Positions 7,811-15,721 of a stretch of 63,990 nucleotides of DNA are shown here, one piece after another. The notes beneath the pieces are model-generated. The model did no database searches. It was not told where the DNA came from and saw nothing but the letters and a program-made list of their open reading frames with translations. Numbering within the stretch: the stretch's first letter is position 1; every line of letters starts with the position of its first letter. The stretch is taken from NCBI GenBank assembly GCA_016194585.1, contig JACQBG010000008.1, positions 1-63,990 of the forward strand, in the 5' to 3' direction. The translations under genes and the position numbers were made by a program. Source of the stretch: Gemmatimonadota bacterium. GTDB taxonomy: Bacteria > Gemmatimonadota > Gemmatimonadetes > Gemmatimonadales > Gemmatimonadaceae.

Positions 7811-10800
7811 CAGTTGAACTTCTCGCCGCGCTTCACCCACTTCTCGAGGTCCTTCTCCTTCGGATCGAGCGGCGTCCCCGGGTGGATGATCGAGACCGGG
7901 CACCGTTCGGCGGCGGTCACGAGTTGCTGGAAGGTGCCGGCATGGGCGTCCTTGACGTACGCCTGCTTGTCGGCGTTATAGGCGAACATCTTCTTGTTGA
8001 GGTTGATGCACTCGTTGCAGCTCGTGCAGCGCGAGGAGTCGATGTAGGGCTCCATCGCGAGGTCGCCGTCGTCCTCGGCCGAGGCGGTGGCGGAGCCGGC
8101 GACGGCTGCGTCCGGTGCGGCTATGGGCGCGACTGCCACTGCCTTCACCGCGGCGGACGGCTGAACGACTCCTGCTACCACGGAGGACACGGAGGGCACG
8201 GAGGACTGCTGAACGGGCGCGGCTGCCGCACTCTTCTTGAACTCGGCCGTCACCGGGGGCAACGAGGCCAGCAGCTCAGCGATCGCCGTCGAGCCACCCG
8301 CCGTGTGCATCAGCCCTTCGGCGAGCCGACGCGCGATCTGCACCGGGTAGTTCGCCTTGAGGTCGGTGAGCTTCGCCTCGTACTCCGCGCGCAGGGCGGC
8401 TTCACGCGTCTGATATTCGGCGTCCACTTCCGCCGCGACCAGGTCGTGCACCGAGCCCGACACCTCGAGACCGGCCAGCTGGCGCAGTTGCGACCAGAAC
8501 TGCAGTCGCTCCTCGGCGAGCGCCGCGATCTCCGTCGTCACGCGCAGGCGGCGGAGCGTGCGGTCGGGCGCCGTGGCCCAGATGAACGGCGTCAGCCCGT
8601 CACGCTCGGCGTGCGGCTTGAGCAGGTATTCGTGGAACAGCACCATGGAGTCGTCCCACTTCGTCGCGGGGACCTCCTTGAAGTGCTTCTTGAACCGGGC
8701 CTCGGTGGCGGCCCAGTCGGCGATGGTGAGCGGGAGCTCCATCTCCTGCTCGGCGCCGGCGGCGTCGACGTACGTCAGCTGGTACGTCGGCCACGGCGTG
8801 TCGAGCGCCGGATTCCCCTCGAGCGTGAGGCAGTCGGCGATGTTCGAGCCGGCGTCGGGATCGTACGTAAGGAACGGGAAGGCACGGCTCTCGAGCGCCA
8901 ATCGCGCGGCGTGCTGCGACCAGTCGTCGGCGAGCCCATGCTCCACCGGGCACGGCGTGTAGACGTTGATAAGCACCGGACGCCGCTTCTTCAGCCCCTT
9001 GAGTACGCCGGCGATGAGGTGCGACGCCGAGGCCTGCGATGACTGGTGCACGTACACGCCGCGGTGCGCGATGGCGATATAGGCGAGTTCCTTGCGCACT
9101 TCCTTCTTGCCGTGCTGCGCCTTGCCCCACGCCGCCATGTCGGAAACCTGCCCCGTGTACCCCGACGTGCAGCTCTGGCCGCCGGTGTTCGAGTACACCT
9201 GCGTGTCGAGCACCACCACGCGCAGCGGCTTGCCGCTCGCGAGCAGGCGGGAGAGGTTCTGGAAGCCGATGTCGAGCATCGCGCCGTCGCCGCCCATCGA
9301 GAGGATGGGCGGGCAGAGCGCGAACTCCTCGTCGGTGAAGCCCTGCCAGTCGAGGTTGGCGAGTTGCGGCTCGTGCGCCGCGGCGTCGTAGGTGCCGTCG
9401 CGCAGCAACGTCGCGCGCCGCACGGCCACGAAGCCGTCGGCCATCTTGCGCATGTGCGCCTCGAACACGCCGATCGCGACGCTCGGGGCGTCCTGGAACA
9501 GGTGGTTCACCCAGGGGAACGGATATGGATTGTACGGATACGTGCTCCCCCACACCGAGCTGCACCCGGTGCTGTTGGCCATGCCGAGCGAGGCGCGCCC
9601 CTTGCCGCTGGGCCCCTCGAGATAGCGCCACTTGAGGTCCTTCAGTTCGTGCACCGACTTGGTGATGAGCGAGATGCGCAGGTGCGCGTCGCTCGAGACG
9701 TTCACCTTCACGGCGCCGTTGGACTTCGCGGCGGCCTCGATGTCGGCGCCCTTGGCGAGCAGCGTGCGCGCCTGCTCCTCGAGGTCGGCGATGAGCTGGT
9801 CGATGTAGGCGACCCGCTGGTCGACGTGCGGCTGCATCCAGGCGTAGACCGACGAGACGATGAGGTGCACGGCCGTCTTCTCGCCGCACCCCATGCAGGC
9901 GCCGTCGCCGCCCACCATCGAGCGGTAGGTGTGCTTCTTGAGCAGCAGCGACGAGAGCACGCCGATGCCGTCGTCCACGTCGGAGACGTTCACGAACCGG
10001 TCGTCGGTGTCGGGGAGGCGCGTCCAGAACGACCAGTTGCGGCGCAGCCTCGCGAGGTTGGTGTCGTCCTGCTTCACCGTCTTCAGCGCGCCGTCGGGGC
10101 ACACCGCGACGCACAGGTTGCATCCCTTGCACGCCTCGGGGTTGATCGTGACGGAGAGCAGCCCGCCGTTCCCCTTGAGCTTCGCCTCGCGGGCGTCGAA
10201 GAACGCCTTCGTGCGCGCCACCGGGAACTCGGCGATGCGTGCCTGCACCGCCGCGAACTCAACGTCGGTCTCGGCGCGGCGCGTGGCGTCCCAGTTCATC
10301 TTGCCGGCGACGCCGGCGTACGCCGTCGCGAACGCGTCGCTCACCTTGAGCGCCGGCTCCTTGGCGAGCAGCCGGTGCGTCTCCTTCGCCCACGGCTTCA
10401 CCACCGGACGCAGCCGGTCGATCACGCGCGACTGCGCCGCCTCGGCGAGCGCCGCGTTGATGATCTCCTCTTCGGTGTTCACGAGTCCCGGGATGGCGGC
10501 GTCGGGACACTGCGTCCAGCACTGCGCGCACCCCGTGCAGTTCTCGGCGAGGAACTCCGGCACTTCGAGGCGCACGCCGCTCATGTCACGCACCGCGCCC
10601 GTCGCGGCCGGGATCGCGCTGAACGCGGCGAACGGGTCGGCGATCGGGTCCTGGCCGAGCGCGCAGAGCGTGCACACCTGTTCCCAGAAGCGTCCCGGGT
10701 TCCCCGGGCCCTGCTCGGCGTTGTCGGACGCCATCGTCGACGGCTGGTGCGGCACGGCCGTGTTGACCGTCACCCCTTCGTCGCCGCCGACCGGCACCAT

Positions 10801-12918
10801 CCGGACTTCGTCGTAGCCACGCCGGATGACGCGGATGTTGTCCTCGACGACCTGCGCGCCCTTGCCGCCGAACTTCTTCTGCAGCTGCGTGGCGATCCCC
10901 TCGAACAACCGCGCCTCCGTGACCTCCTCCTGCTCGAGGAGCGGCGTCGTGCGGAAGAATGCGCCCATGAAGGCGGCGCCCTGCATGCGGTAACGCAACT
11001 CGATGTCGGTCGCCTCTTCGCGCGCGACCTTGAAAGCGTCGATGAGGAACACCTTGATCTTGCGGTCGCGGATGGCCGCGCGCGCCGTCGCCGGCAACGT
11101 CTGCCAGTACGCCTCCGGGGAGAGGTCGCTCTGCGCGACGAACACGCCGCCCTCGGCGAGCCCGTCGAGCGGATCGCTGTGGCGGAAGACGTTCGGATCG
11201 GGCGAGAGCACCACGGTCACGTGCTTGAGCTCGCAGTTGAGCCGGATGGGCTCGTGCGCGAGCACGGCGTAGAACGTCGTCGGCTGCCCCTTCTTCTCGG
11301 AACCGTATTTCGGGTTCGCCTTGATGTGCAGGCCGAACAGCTCGAACGCCGTCATCGCGAGGTTCTTCCCCATCGTGATGGCGCCCCAGCCGCCCACCGA
11401 ATGGATGCGCAGCGAGGTTGCTCCCTCGGGGAGCAGATTCACCAGTCCGTCGCTCGCCAGCGAGAGTGCGCCGACGTGCGGGTAGCTGTCGGTGAGCTGT
11501 TCCTGCCAGATCTGGAGCTTCGGCAGGCGCGTGCCTTCGCGCACGAAGTCGATGCCGAGGTAGAACTGGCGGCGCTGGTCGGCGCCGGGGAGCATGTTCG
11601 TCACCGCGGCGATGATGTCGCCCGGCTGCAGGTCGCGGCTGCCGAGGCCGAAGCAAGCCGAGTAGAAGTCGGGGATGTCCTCGGGGCGGATGGCGGCGAC
11701 GCCTTCGTGCGGCAGGTCGCGCCCGTTGGCGCGACCGCTCGCGCGGCCGTTCTCCACGGCCTGCCCCATCGCGGCGCGGATCTCGCGCAGCAGCGGCGGG
11801 TCGACGGCGAGCGGCTGGTCGGTGCGCTCCATCACCACGACGCCCTTCTTGCCGGCGAGCAGCTTCGTCACGCGGTCGGCGGGGAACGGGCGGAACATCG
11901 TGAGATTGAGCACACCCACCTTCATGCCACGCGTCTTGCGCAGGTGGTCGGCCACCGCCTCTGCGTTCGAGACGACGGAGCCCTGCCCGACGATCACCCA
12001 CTCGGCGTCGTCGAGGAGGTAGCCGCTGGCGCGCTCGTACTTGCGCCCCGTCAGCACGGCGTACTCTTCCATGGCGCGGTCGGTGAGCGCCGCGACGTGG
12101 TCGAAGTAGAAGGGCCGCTGCGCGGCCACTCCCTGCGCGTAGCTCTCCTGGTTCTGCACGACGCCGAGCATCGCCGGGTAATCCACATCGAACATCTCGG
12201 GGATGCGGCGCCGCTTGGCGCCAAACACGAGCCGCTGCGCCGGCGTCGGCGCCTCGATCAGGTCGGCCGGATCGCCGAGGTACCGCTTGATGAGGTCGTC
12301 CTCGGGGAGCCGTAGCGTCTCGATGACGTGGCTGGTGAGGAAGCCGTCCTGCGCGCAGATGCCCGGGTTGAGCGACAGCTCGGCGATGCGGTGCGCGATG
12401 AGGTTGAGGTCGGCGGTCTCCTGCACGTCCTTGGCGAACAGCTGGAAGAAGCCGGTGTCGTCGACGGCGTGGTAGTCGTCGTGCCCCGCGTGCACGTTGA
12501 GCGCGTGCTTGGTGATGGCGCGCGCCGCGACGTTCAGCACGTAGGTGAGGCGCTTGCCGACCGCGGCGTAGAGCGACTCGTGCATGTAGGCGATCCCCTG
12601 CCCGCTCGAGAAGTTCGTCGCGCGCAGCCCGCTCATGCTCATGCCGGCCGTCACGGCCGCGGCGGCGTGCTCGCCCTCGGGCTCGAAGAACAGCAGGCGG
12701 CGTCCGTTCACGTTCACCTTGCCTTCGGCGACCGCGGCGGCCCATCCCTCGCCCATCTGCGTGCTCGGCGTGATCGGATACGCGCCGGCCGCTTCGCCCG
12801 CGGCCGTCTCCATCGCGACGACGGCGGCGCTGCCGTCGAGCGACTCGAGCGTGCCGGGGAACTCGGGCGCCGGCACCACCGGCGCCACCTCGGACTTCGT
12901 CTCACCGAACAGTCTCAT
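7810..12918 (-). CDS. nifJ: Pyruvate:ferredoxin (flavodoxin) oxidoreductase with extra C-terminal ferredoxin domain
   Basis: This enzyme family oxidises pyruvate (or a related 2-oxoacid) with CoA to acetyl-CoA, CO2 and reduced ferredoxin. The product has 1702 residues, about 500 more than usual. In order it shows: the pyrimidine/alpha domain (AYPITPSTQMGEGWA near residue 60), the gamma domain, two ferredoxin motifs (CTGCAQCWTQCP near 790; CKGCNLCVAVCP near 928), the ThDP/cluster domain (GACMGCGE near 1004, GGDGAMLDIGFQ near 1206, YSNTGGQSC), a helical region, an Ala/Val/Ser/Pro linker (about 1560-1615), and a third Fe-S motif (CTSCNEC ... RCP near 1628-1675). ATG at 12918 overlaps the rnfB stop (ATGA). 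Part of the linker is encoded by a repeat sequence at 8172-8211. Confidence 0.92.
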   Translation of the reverse strand: MRLFGETKSEVAPVVPAPEFPGTLESLDGSAAVVAMETAAGEAAGAYPITPSTQMGEGWAAAVAEGKVNVNGRRLLFFEPEGEHAAAAVTAGMSMSGLRATNFSSGQGIAYMHESLYAAVGKRLTYVLNVAARAITKHALNVHAGHDDYHAVDDTGFFQLFAKDVQETADLNLIAHRIAELSLNPGICAQDGFLTSHVIETLRLPEDDLIKRYLGDPADLIEAPTPAQRLVFGAKRRRIPEMFDVDYPAMLGVVQNQESYAQGVAAQRPFYFDHVAALTDRAMEEYAVLTGRKYERASGYLLDDAEWVIVGQGSVVSNAEAVADHLRKTRGMKVGVLNLTMFRPFPADRVTKLLAGKKGVVVMERTDQPLAVDPPLLREIRAAMGQAVENGRASGRANGRDLPHEGVAAIRPEDIPDFYSACFGLGSRDLQPGDIIAAVTNMLPGADQRRQFYLGIDFVREGTRLPKLQIWQEQLTDSYPHVGALSLASDGLVNLLPEGATSLRIHSVGGWGAITMGKNLAMTAFELFGLHIKANPKYGSEKKGQPTTFYAVLAHEPIRLNCELKHVTVVLSPDPNVFRHSDPLDGLAEGGVFVAQSDLSPEAYWQTLPATARAAIRDRKIKVFLIDAFKVAREEATDIELRYRMQGAAFMGAFFRTTPLLEQEEVTEARLFEGIATQLQKKFGGKGAQVVEDNIRVIRRGYDEVRMVPVGGDEGVTVNTAVPHQPSTMASDNAEQGPGNPGRFWEQVCTLCALGQDPIADPFAAFSAIPAATGAVRDMSGVRLEVPEFLAENCTGCAQCWTQCPDAAIPGLVNTEEEIINAALAEAAQSRVIDRLRPVVKPWAKETHRLLAKEPALKVSDAFATAYAGVAGKMNWDATRRAETDVEFAAVQARIAEFPVARTKAFFDAREAKLKGNGGLLSVTINPEACKGCNLCVAVCPDGALKTVKQDDTNLARLRRNWSFWTRLPDTDDRFVNVSDVDDGIGVLSSLLLKKHTYRSMVGGDGACMGCGEKTAVHLIVSSVYAWMQPHVDQRVAYIDQLIADLEEQARTLLAKGADIEAAAKSNGAVKVNVSSDAHLRISLITKSVHELKDLKWRYLEGPSGKGRASLGMANSTGCSSVWGSTYPYNPYPFPWVNHLFQDAPSVAIGVFEAHMRKMADGFVAVRRATLLRDGTYDAAAHEPQLANLDWQGFTDEEFALCPPILSMGGDGAMLDIGFQNLSRLLASGKPLRVVVLDTQVYSNTGGQSCTSGYTGQVSDMAAWGKAQHGKKEVRKELAYIAIAHRGVYVHQSSQASASHLIAGVLKGLKKRRPVLINVYTPCPVEHGLADDWSQHAARLALESRAFPFLTYDPDAGSNIADCLTLEGNPALDTPWPTYQLTYVDAAGAEQEMELPLTIADWAATEARFKKHFKEVPATKWDDSMVLFHEYLLKPHAERDGLTPFIWATAPDRTLRRLRVTTEIAALAEERLQFWSQLRQLAGLEVSGSVHDLVAAEVDAEYQTREAALRAEYEAKLTDLKANYPVQIARRLAEGLMHTAGGSTAIAELLASLPPVTAEFKKSAAAAPVQQSSVPSVSSVVAGVVQPSAAVKAVAVAPIAAPDAAVAGSATASAEDDGDLAMEPYIDSSRCTSCNECINLNKKMFAYNADKQAYVKDAHAGTFQQLVTAAERCPVSIIHPGTPLDPKEKDLEKWVKRGEKFN
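8172..8211. repeat. ACGGAGG repeat inside the nifJ linker
   Basis: Three copies of CACGGAGG in tandem (within 8178-8204) are flanked by CTGCT on the left and ACTGCT on the right. The left edge, CTGCTACCACGGAGGACACGG, resembles the left end of the intergenic ACGGAT repeats elsewhere in the window. It is read in frame on the minus strand as a Ser/Val-rich stretch of the interdomain linker. Confidence 0.6.
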
Positions 12919-13751
12919 CGATTGCTCCGTTGCATCACCGGCACGCCCGCGAATTGCGCTCCGTTCAGCCACGCGATGGCGCCCGACGGGCACCGCTCCA
13001 CGGCCTTCGGCGCTTCGAGCGCGATCTTGTCGTAGTCGACCACCGCCACGCCGCTCGCGATGCTGATCAGCCCGTCAGCGGCGTCCATCACGCACTTGCC
13101 ACACGTCGTGCACGCGACCTTGCAGTTCTCCAGCGCGTCGTCGCCCTGCACGAGGTTCTTGCACTGCACCAGCAGGTGTCCGTCGAGCGGGAGGAGGGTG
13201 AAGAGCCCCTTCGGGCAGGCCTCCACGCAATCGCCGCACGCCGTGCACAGGTCGGGGTCGACCTTGGGCAGCCCCGTCACCGTCATCTGGATGGCGCCGA
13301 ACGAGCAGGCGCTCTCGCAATCGGCGAGCCCGAGGCAGCCCCACGCGCATCCCTTGCCGCCGCCGGCCACGGCGGCCGCGGCGCTGCACGTGGGGAGGCC
13401 GCGATACTCGGCCTGCTGCACGGCCAGGTCGGTGCCGCCCGCGCAGAGCAGCCGCGCGACGCGCTTGCGCTCCTCGCCGGCATCGACGCCCAGATAGTTG
13501 GCGATCGCCTCGCGCGCCGCCTCGCCGCTCACCGTGCACTGCGCGGGGCTCACCTTGCCGTCCACCGCCTGCTCGGCGAAGGCGCGGCACCCCGGGAGCC
13601 CGCAGGCTCCGCAGTTCGCCTGCGGCAGCATCGACGCGACGGCGTCGATGCGCGGATCCTCCCACACCCAGAGCTTGCGGTTCGCGAGCGCGATGAACAC
13701 CGCGAACACGAGCCCCGTCCCGCCCAGGATCATCACCGCCTGCAACATCAT
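12915..13751 (-). CDS. rnfB: Electron transport complex subunit RnfB
   Basis: RnfB receives electrons from ferredoxin. The 278-residue product has an N-terminal membrane helix (residues 3-22). The Fe-S domain has the NCGACGLPGC motif (Cys47, Cys50, Cys55, plus Cys72). Several ferredoxin motifs follow: CAWGCLGLADCESAC, CTACGDCVEACP and CKVACTTCGKC. A last segment contains VERCPSGAIAW. It starts 19 bases after the upstream orphan gene; ATG at 13748 is an alternative. Its stop codon overlaps the start of the large pyruvate oxidoreductase, a likely source of the reduced ferredoxin that RnfB would oxidise. Confidence 0.95.
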   Translation of the reverse strand: MMLQAVMILGGTGLVFAVFIALANRKLWVWEDPRIDAVASMLPQANCGACGLPGCRAFAEQAVDGKVSPAQCTVSGEAAREAIANYLGVDAGEERKRVARLLCAGGTDLAVQQAEYRGLPTCSAAAAVAGGGKGCAWGCLGLADCESACSFGAIQMTVTGLPKVDPDLCTACGDCVEACPKGLFTLLPLDGHLLVQCKNLVQGDDALENCKVACTTCGKCVMDAADGLISIASGVAVVDYDKIALEAPKAVERCPSGAIAWLNGAQFAGVPVMQRSNR

Positions 13752-13770
13752 CGGAGGTCGCCTCGCTCGG

Positions 13771-14775
13771 TCACGTCGTGCCGCCGAGACCGCTCTGCGC
13801 GAGCAGCCAGCTCGCGATGCGGTCGGCGGCGTCGGAGGCGCCCATCGCCGGCGCGCCCGCGCCACCCGCGGCGGGCACGACGAACGGAGTGCGGGCGAGA
13901 TCGGCGAGCTGCTTCAACTCCTCGAGCATCTGCCACGTGCTCATCGCCCCGATCGCCTTCTTGGGCGCCTCGGGGATGTGCGTGACAGTGAGCCGCTGCC
14001 ACGGCTCGCGGCCGAGCACCGGATCGTGCACGAACGTCGCCGCACCCGGCGGAAGGACGGCCGCGAAGGCCGGGCCGTCGAAGCGCGCCACCCGATCGAG
14101 CCCGGCGCCGTCCGTCGTCTGCAGCACGAACGTCCCCGGCGTGATGAGCCGCGCCAGCGGCGCCGGCGCGCAGGCACCGTCGACGATGAGCACGAGCTTC
14201 ACGTGGCCGTCGGCGTAGCTGGCGAGGTCGGTGGCGCGCACCGCGTGTCCGGCGACCCGCACGATGACCGGAGGCGCCGCGCGGCGTTCGCTGCGGCTCC
14301 ACCCGCCGAAGCCGAGCGGGTCGAGCAGCGATTCGTGCTCCGCCGGCACGTACCGCCCGCCGCGCACGAGATCCGTCACGATGATCGCGCCGAACGCCCA
14401 GCCGATGAACGAGAGCGCCGACTCGACGACCGCGCCGAGCTTGGCGCCCTCCACGACCTCGGCGACGAACAGCCCGTCGCCGCGGGCATGCATCTGATGG
14501 AGCACGTCGAGCGCGCGCCGGAGCGCGTCGAGCGACGTCTTATCGGCGCGGCTGGCGCCCGGCTGCAGCGCGGCGAACCGCGTCGCGTCGATGCGGGCCG
14601 CGCCAAACTGGCCGAGCGTCGCCGCGGCGCGAGCGACGCGCGCCGGCTCGTCGGCCTGCTGCTCGGCGAGGAACAGTTCGGCCTGCCGCAGCGCCCCCTC
14701 GAGGAGGGCGCGGAACTCGGCGATCGGGCGGTCGAGCGCCGCGAGCGCCTGCTGGACCCGGGGATCAGACTGCAT
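13771..14775 (-). CDS. Unknown 334-aa protein in the Kor/Rnf operon
   Basis: I do not recognise the family. The first 100 residues are helical and charged. Residues 110-135 (VESALSFIGWAFGAIIVTDLV) are moderately hydrophobic. The rest is mixed alpha/beta with segments such as VIVRVAGHAVRA, HVKLVLIVDG and ATFVHDPV. A short Gly/Ala linker and a final helix (ADRIASWLLAQSGL) close it. There is one cysteine and no visible cofactor motif. The start ATG overlaps the korB stop by 11 bases and the end is 19 bases before rnfB. It may be an assembly factor or an adaptor between the oxidoreductases and Rnf, but this rests on position only. Confidence 0.7.
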   Translation of the reverse strand: MQSDPRVQQALAALDRPIAEFRALLEGALRQAELFLAEQQADEPARVARAAATLGQFGAARIDATRFAALQPGASRADKTSLDALRRALDVLHQMHARGDGLFVAEVVEGAKLGAVVESALSFIGWAFGAIIVTDLVRGGRYVPAEHESLLDPLGFGGWSRSERRAAPPVIVRVAGHAVRATDLASYADGHVKLVLIVDGACAPAPLARLITPGTFVLQTTDGAGLDRVARFDGPAFAAVLPPGAATFVHDPVLGREPWQRLTVTHIPEAPKKAIGAMSTWQMLEELKQLADLARTPFVVPAAGGAGAPAMGASDAADRIASWLLAQSGLGGTT

Positions 14776-15721
14776 AACGATCGAGCTCCGCTTCGAGCAG
14801 GGTGAGGCGCTCCTCGGCCGTGCGCGGCGCCACGCGGCGCAGGTCCTCGTAACGCGGGCGCGAGGGATCGGCGAACAGCACGCCGAGGTGCACGTGATCC
14901 ATGTTGTCGGCCACGCGACGCGCCGCGGCGAGATCGTGCGGATCGTGCGCGACGACGTTCTTGTAGACCTTCTCCAGCTCCGGCACGACCACGCCGTCGT
15001 CGTGCACGAGCAGCGCGATGCGGTTCGGGTCCTGCACCGCCTTCATGTACACGGCGCTCGAGTAGACCGGGCACCGCTGGAGGATCCGCACGAAGCTCAG
15101 CCCCTTGTGCCGTCGCGCGGCGCGCAGCGTCGCGTACAGGTGCGCCGGCACCCACTCCGCCGTCTGGGCCACGAACGACGCGTTCGTGACGCCCAGCGCG
15201 GTCGAGAGCGGGTTCAGCGACGGGAGCCAGCTGCCGTGCGGCTGGGTGTTGCTCGGATGGCCCTGCGGCGTGGTCGGCGAAGTTTGGTTCTTCGTGAGAC
15301 CATAGATGCCATTGTCCAGCAGCATCACAACGATGTCGAGGTTGTACCGCAGGGCGTGTATCCAATGGCCGGCGCCGATCGACGTGCAATCGCCGTCGCC
15401 CATCACCACGAAGATGTCGAGGTCGGGACGGTTCAACTTGATCCCCGTCGCGACCGGCAACGCACGGCCGTGGATGCCGTGGAAGCCGTACGTCTTGAGA
15501 TAGTGCGGGAACCGGCTCGAACACCCGATGCCCGACACGAACATCGTGCGCTCGGGCGGGAGCTGTTCGGCGGCGAGCAGCTTCTGCACCGCGGCGAGGA
15601 TCGAGTGGTCGCCGCAGCCGGGACACCAGCGGGCGCGCGCTCCCTCGTAATCGCTCATCTCATATGAATGGTCCTGCTCCTCGGGCTCGAGGACGGGCAG
15701 CAGTCCACAGGTGATGGTCAC
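14765..15721 (-). CDS. korB: 2-oxoacid:ferredoxin oxidoreductase beta subunit (KorB type)
   Basis: The beta subunit carries the ThDP and one [4Fe-4S] cluster. The 318-residue product shows RWCPGCGDHSILAA (CxxC for the cluster), GIGCSSRFPHYL (third cysteine), GRALPVATGIKLNRP and the ThDP motif MGDGDCTSIGAGHWIHAL, then LDNGIYGLTKNQTSPTT. This is the pattern of 2-oxoglutarate or general 2-oxoacid:ferredoxin oxidoreductase beta chains. It starts with GTG overlapping the korA stop (GTGA). Substrate choice (2-oxoglutarate or pyruvate) cannot be settled from sequence; 2-oxoglutarate is likely because a separate pyruvate enzyme is encoded in the same operon. Confidence 0.92.
   Translation of the reverse strand: MTITCGLLPVLEPEEQDHSYEMSDYEGARARWCPGCGDHSILAAVQKLLAAEQLPPERTMFVSGIGCSSRFPHYLKTYGFHGIHGRALPVATGIKLNRPDLDIFVVMGDGDCTSIGAGHWIHALRYNLDIVVMLLDNGIYGLTKNQTSPTTPQGHPSNTQPHGSWLPSLNPLSTALGVTNASFVAQTAEWVPAHLYATLRAARRHKGLSFVRILQRCPVYSSAVYMKAVQDPNRIALLVHDDGVVVPELEKVYKNVVAHDPHDLAAARRVADNMDHVHLGVLFADPSRPRYEDLRRVAPRTAEERLTLLEAELDRYAV

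Noticed and set aside
9046-12315. A 1089-codon open frame on the plus strand
   Set aside because: Antisense to the pyruvate:ferredoxin oxidoreductase gene. It is Arg/His/Val-rich with no motif; the minus-strand product has a full set of family motifs.
7810-12918. nifJ as a sign of nitrogen fixation
   Set aside because: The name comes from the flavodoxin-reducing enzyme of diazotrophs. No nif genes are near, and the same protein family serves general pyruvate metabolism.
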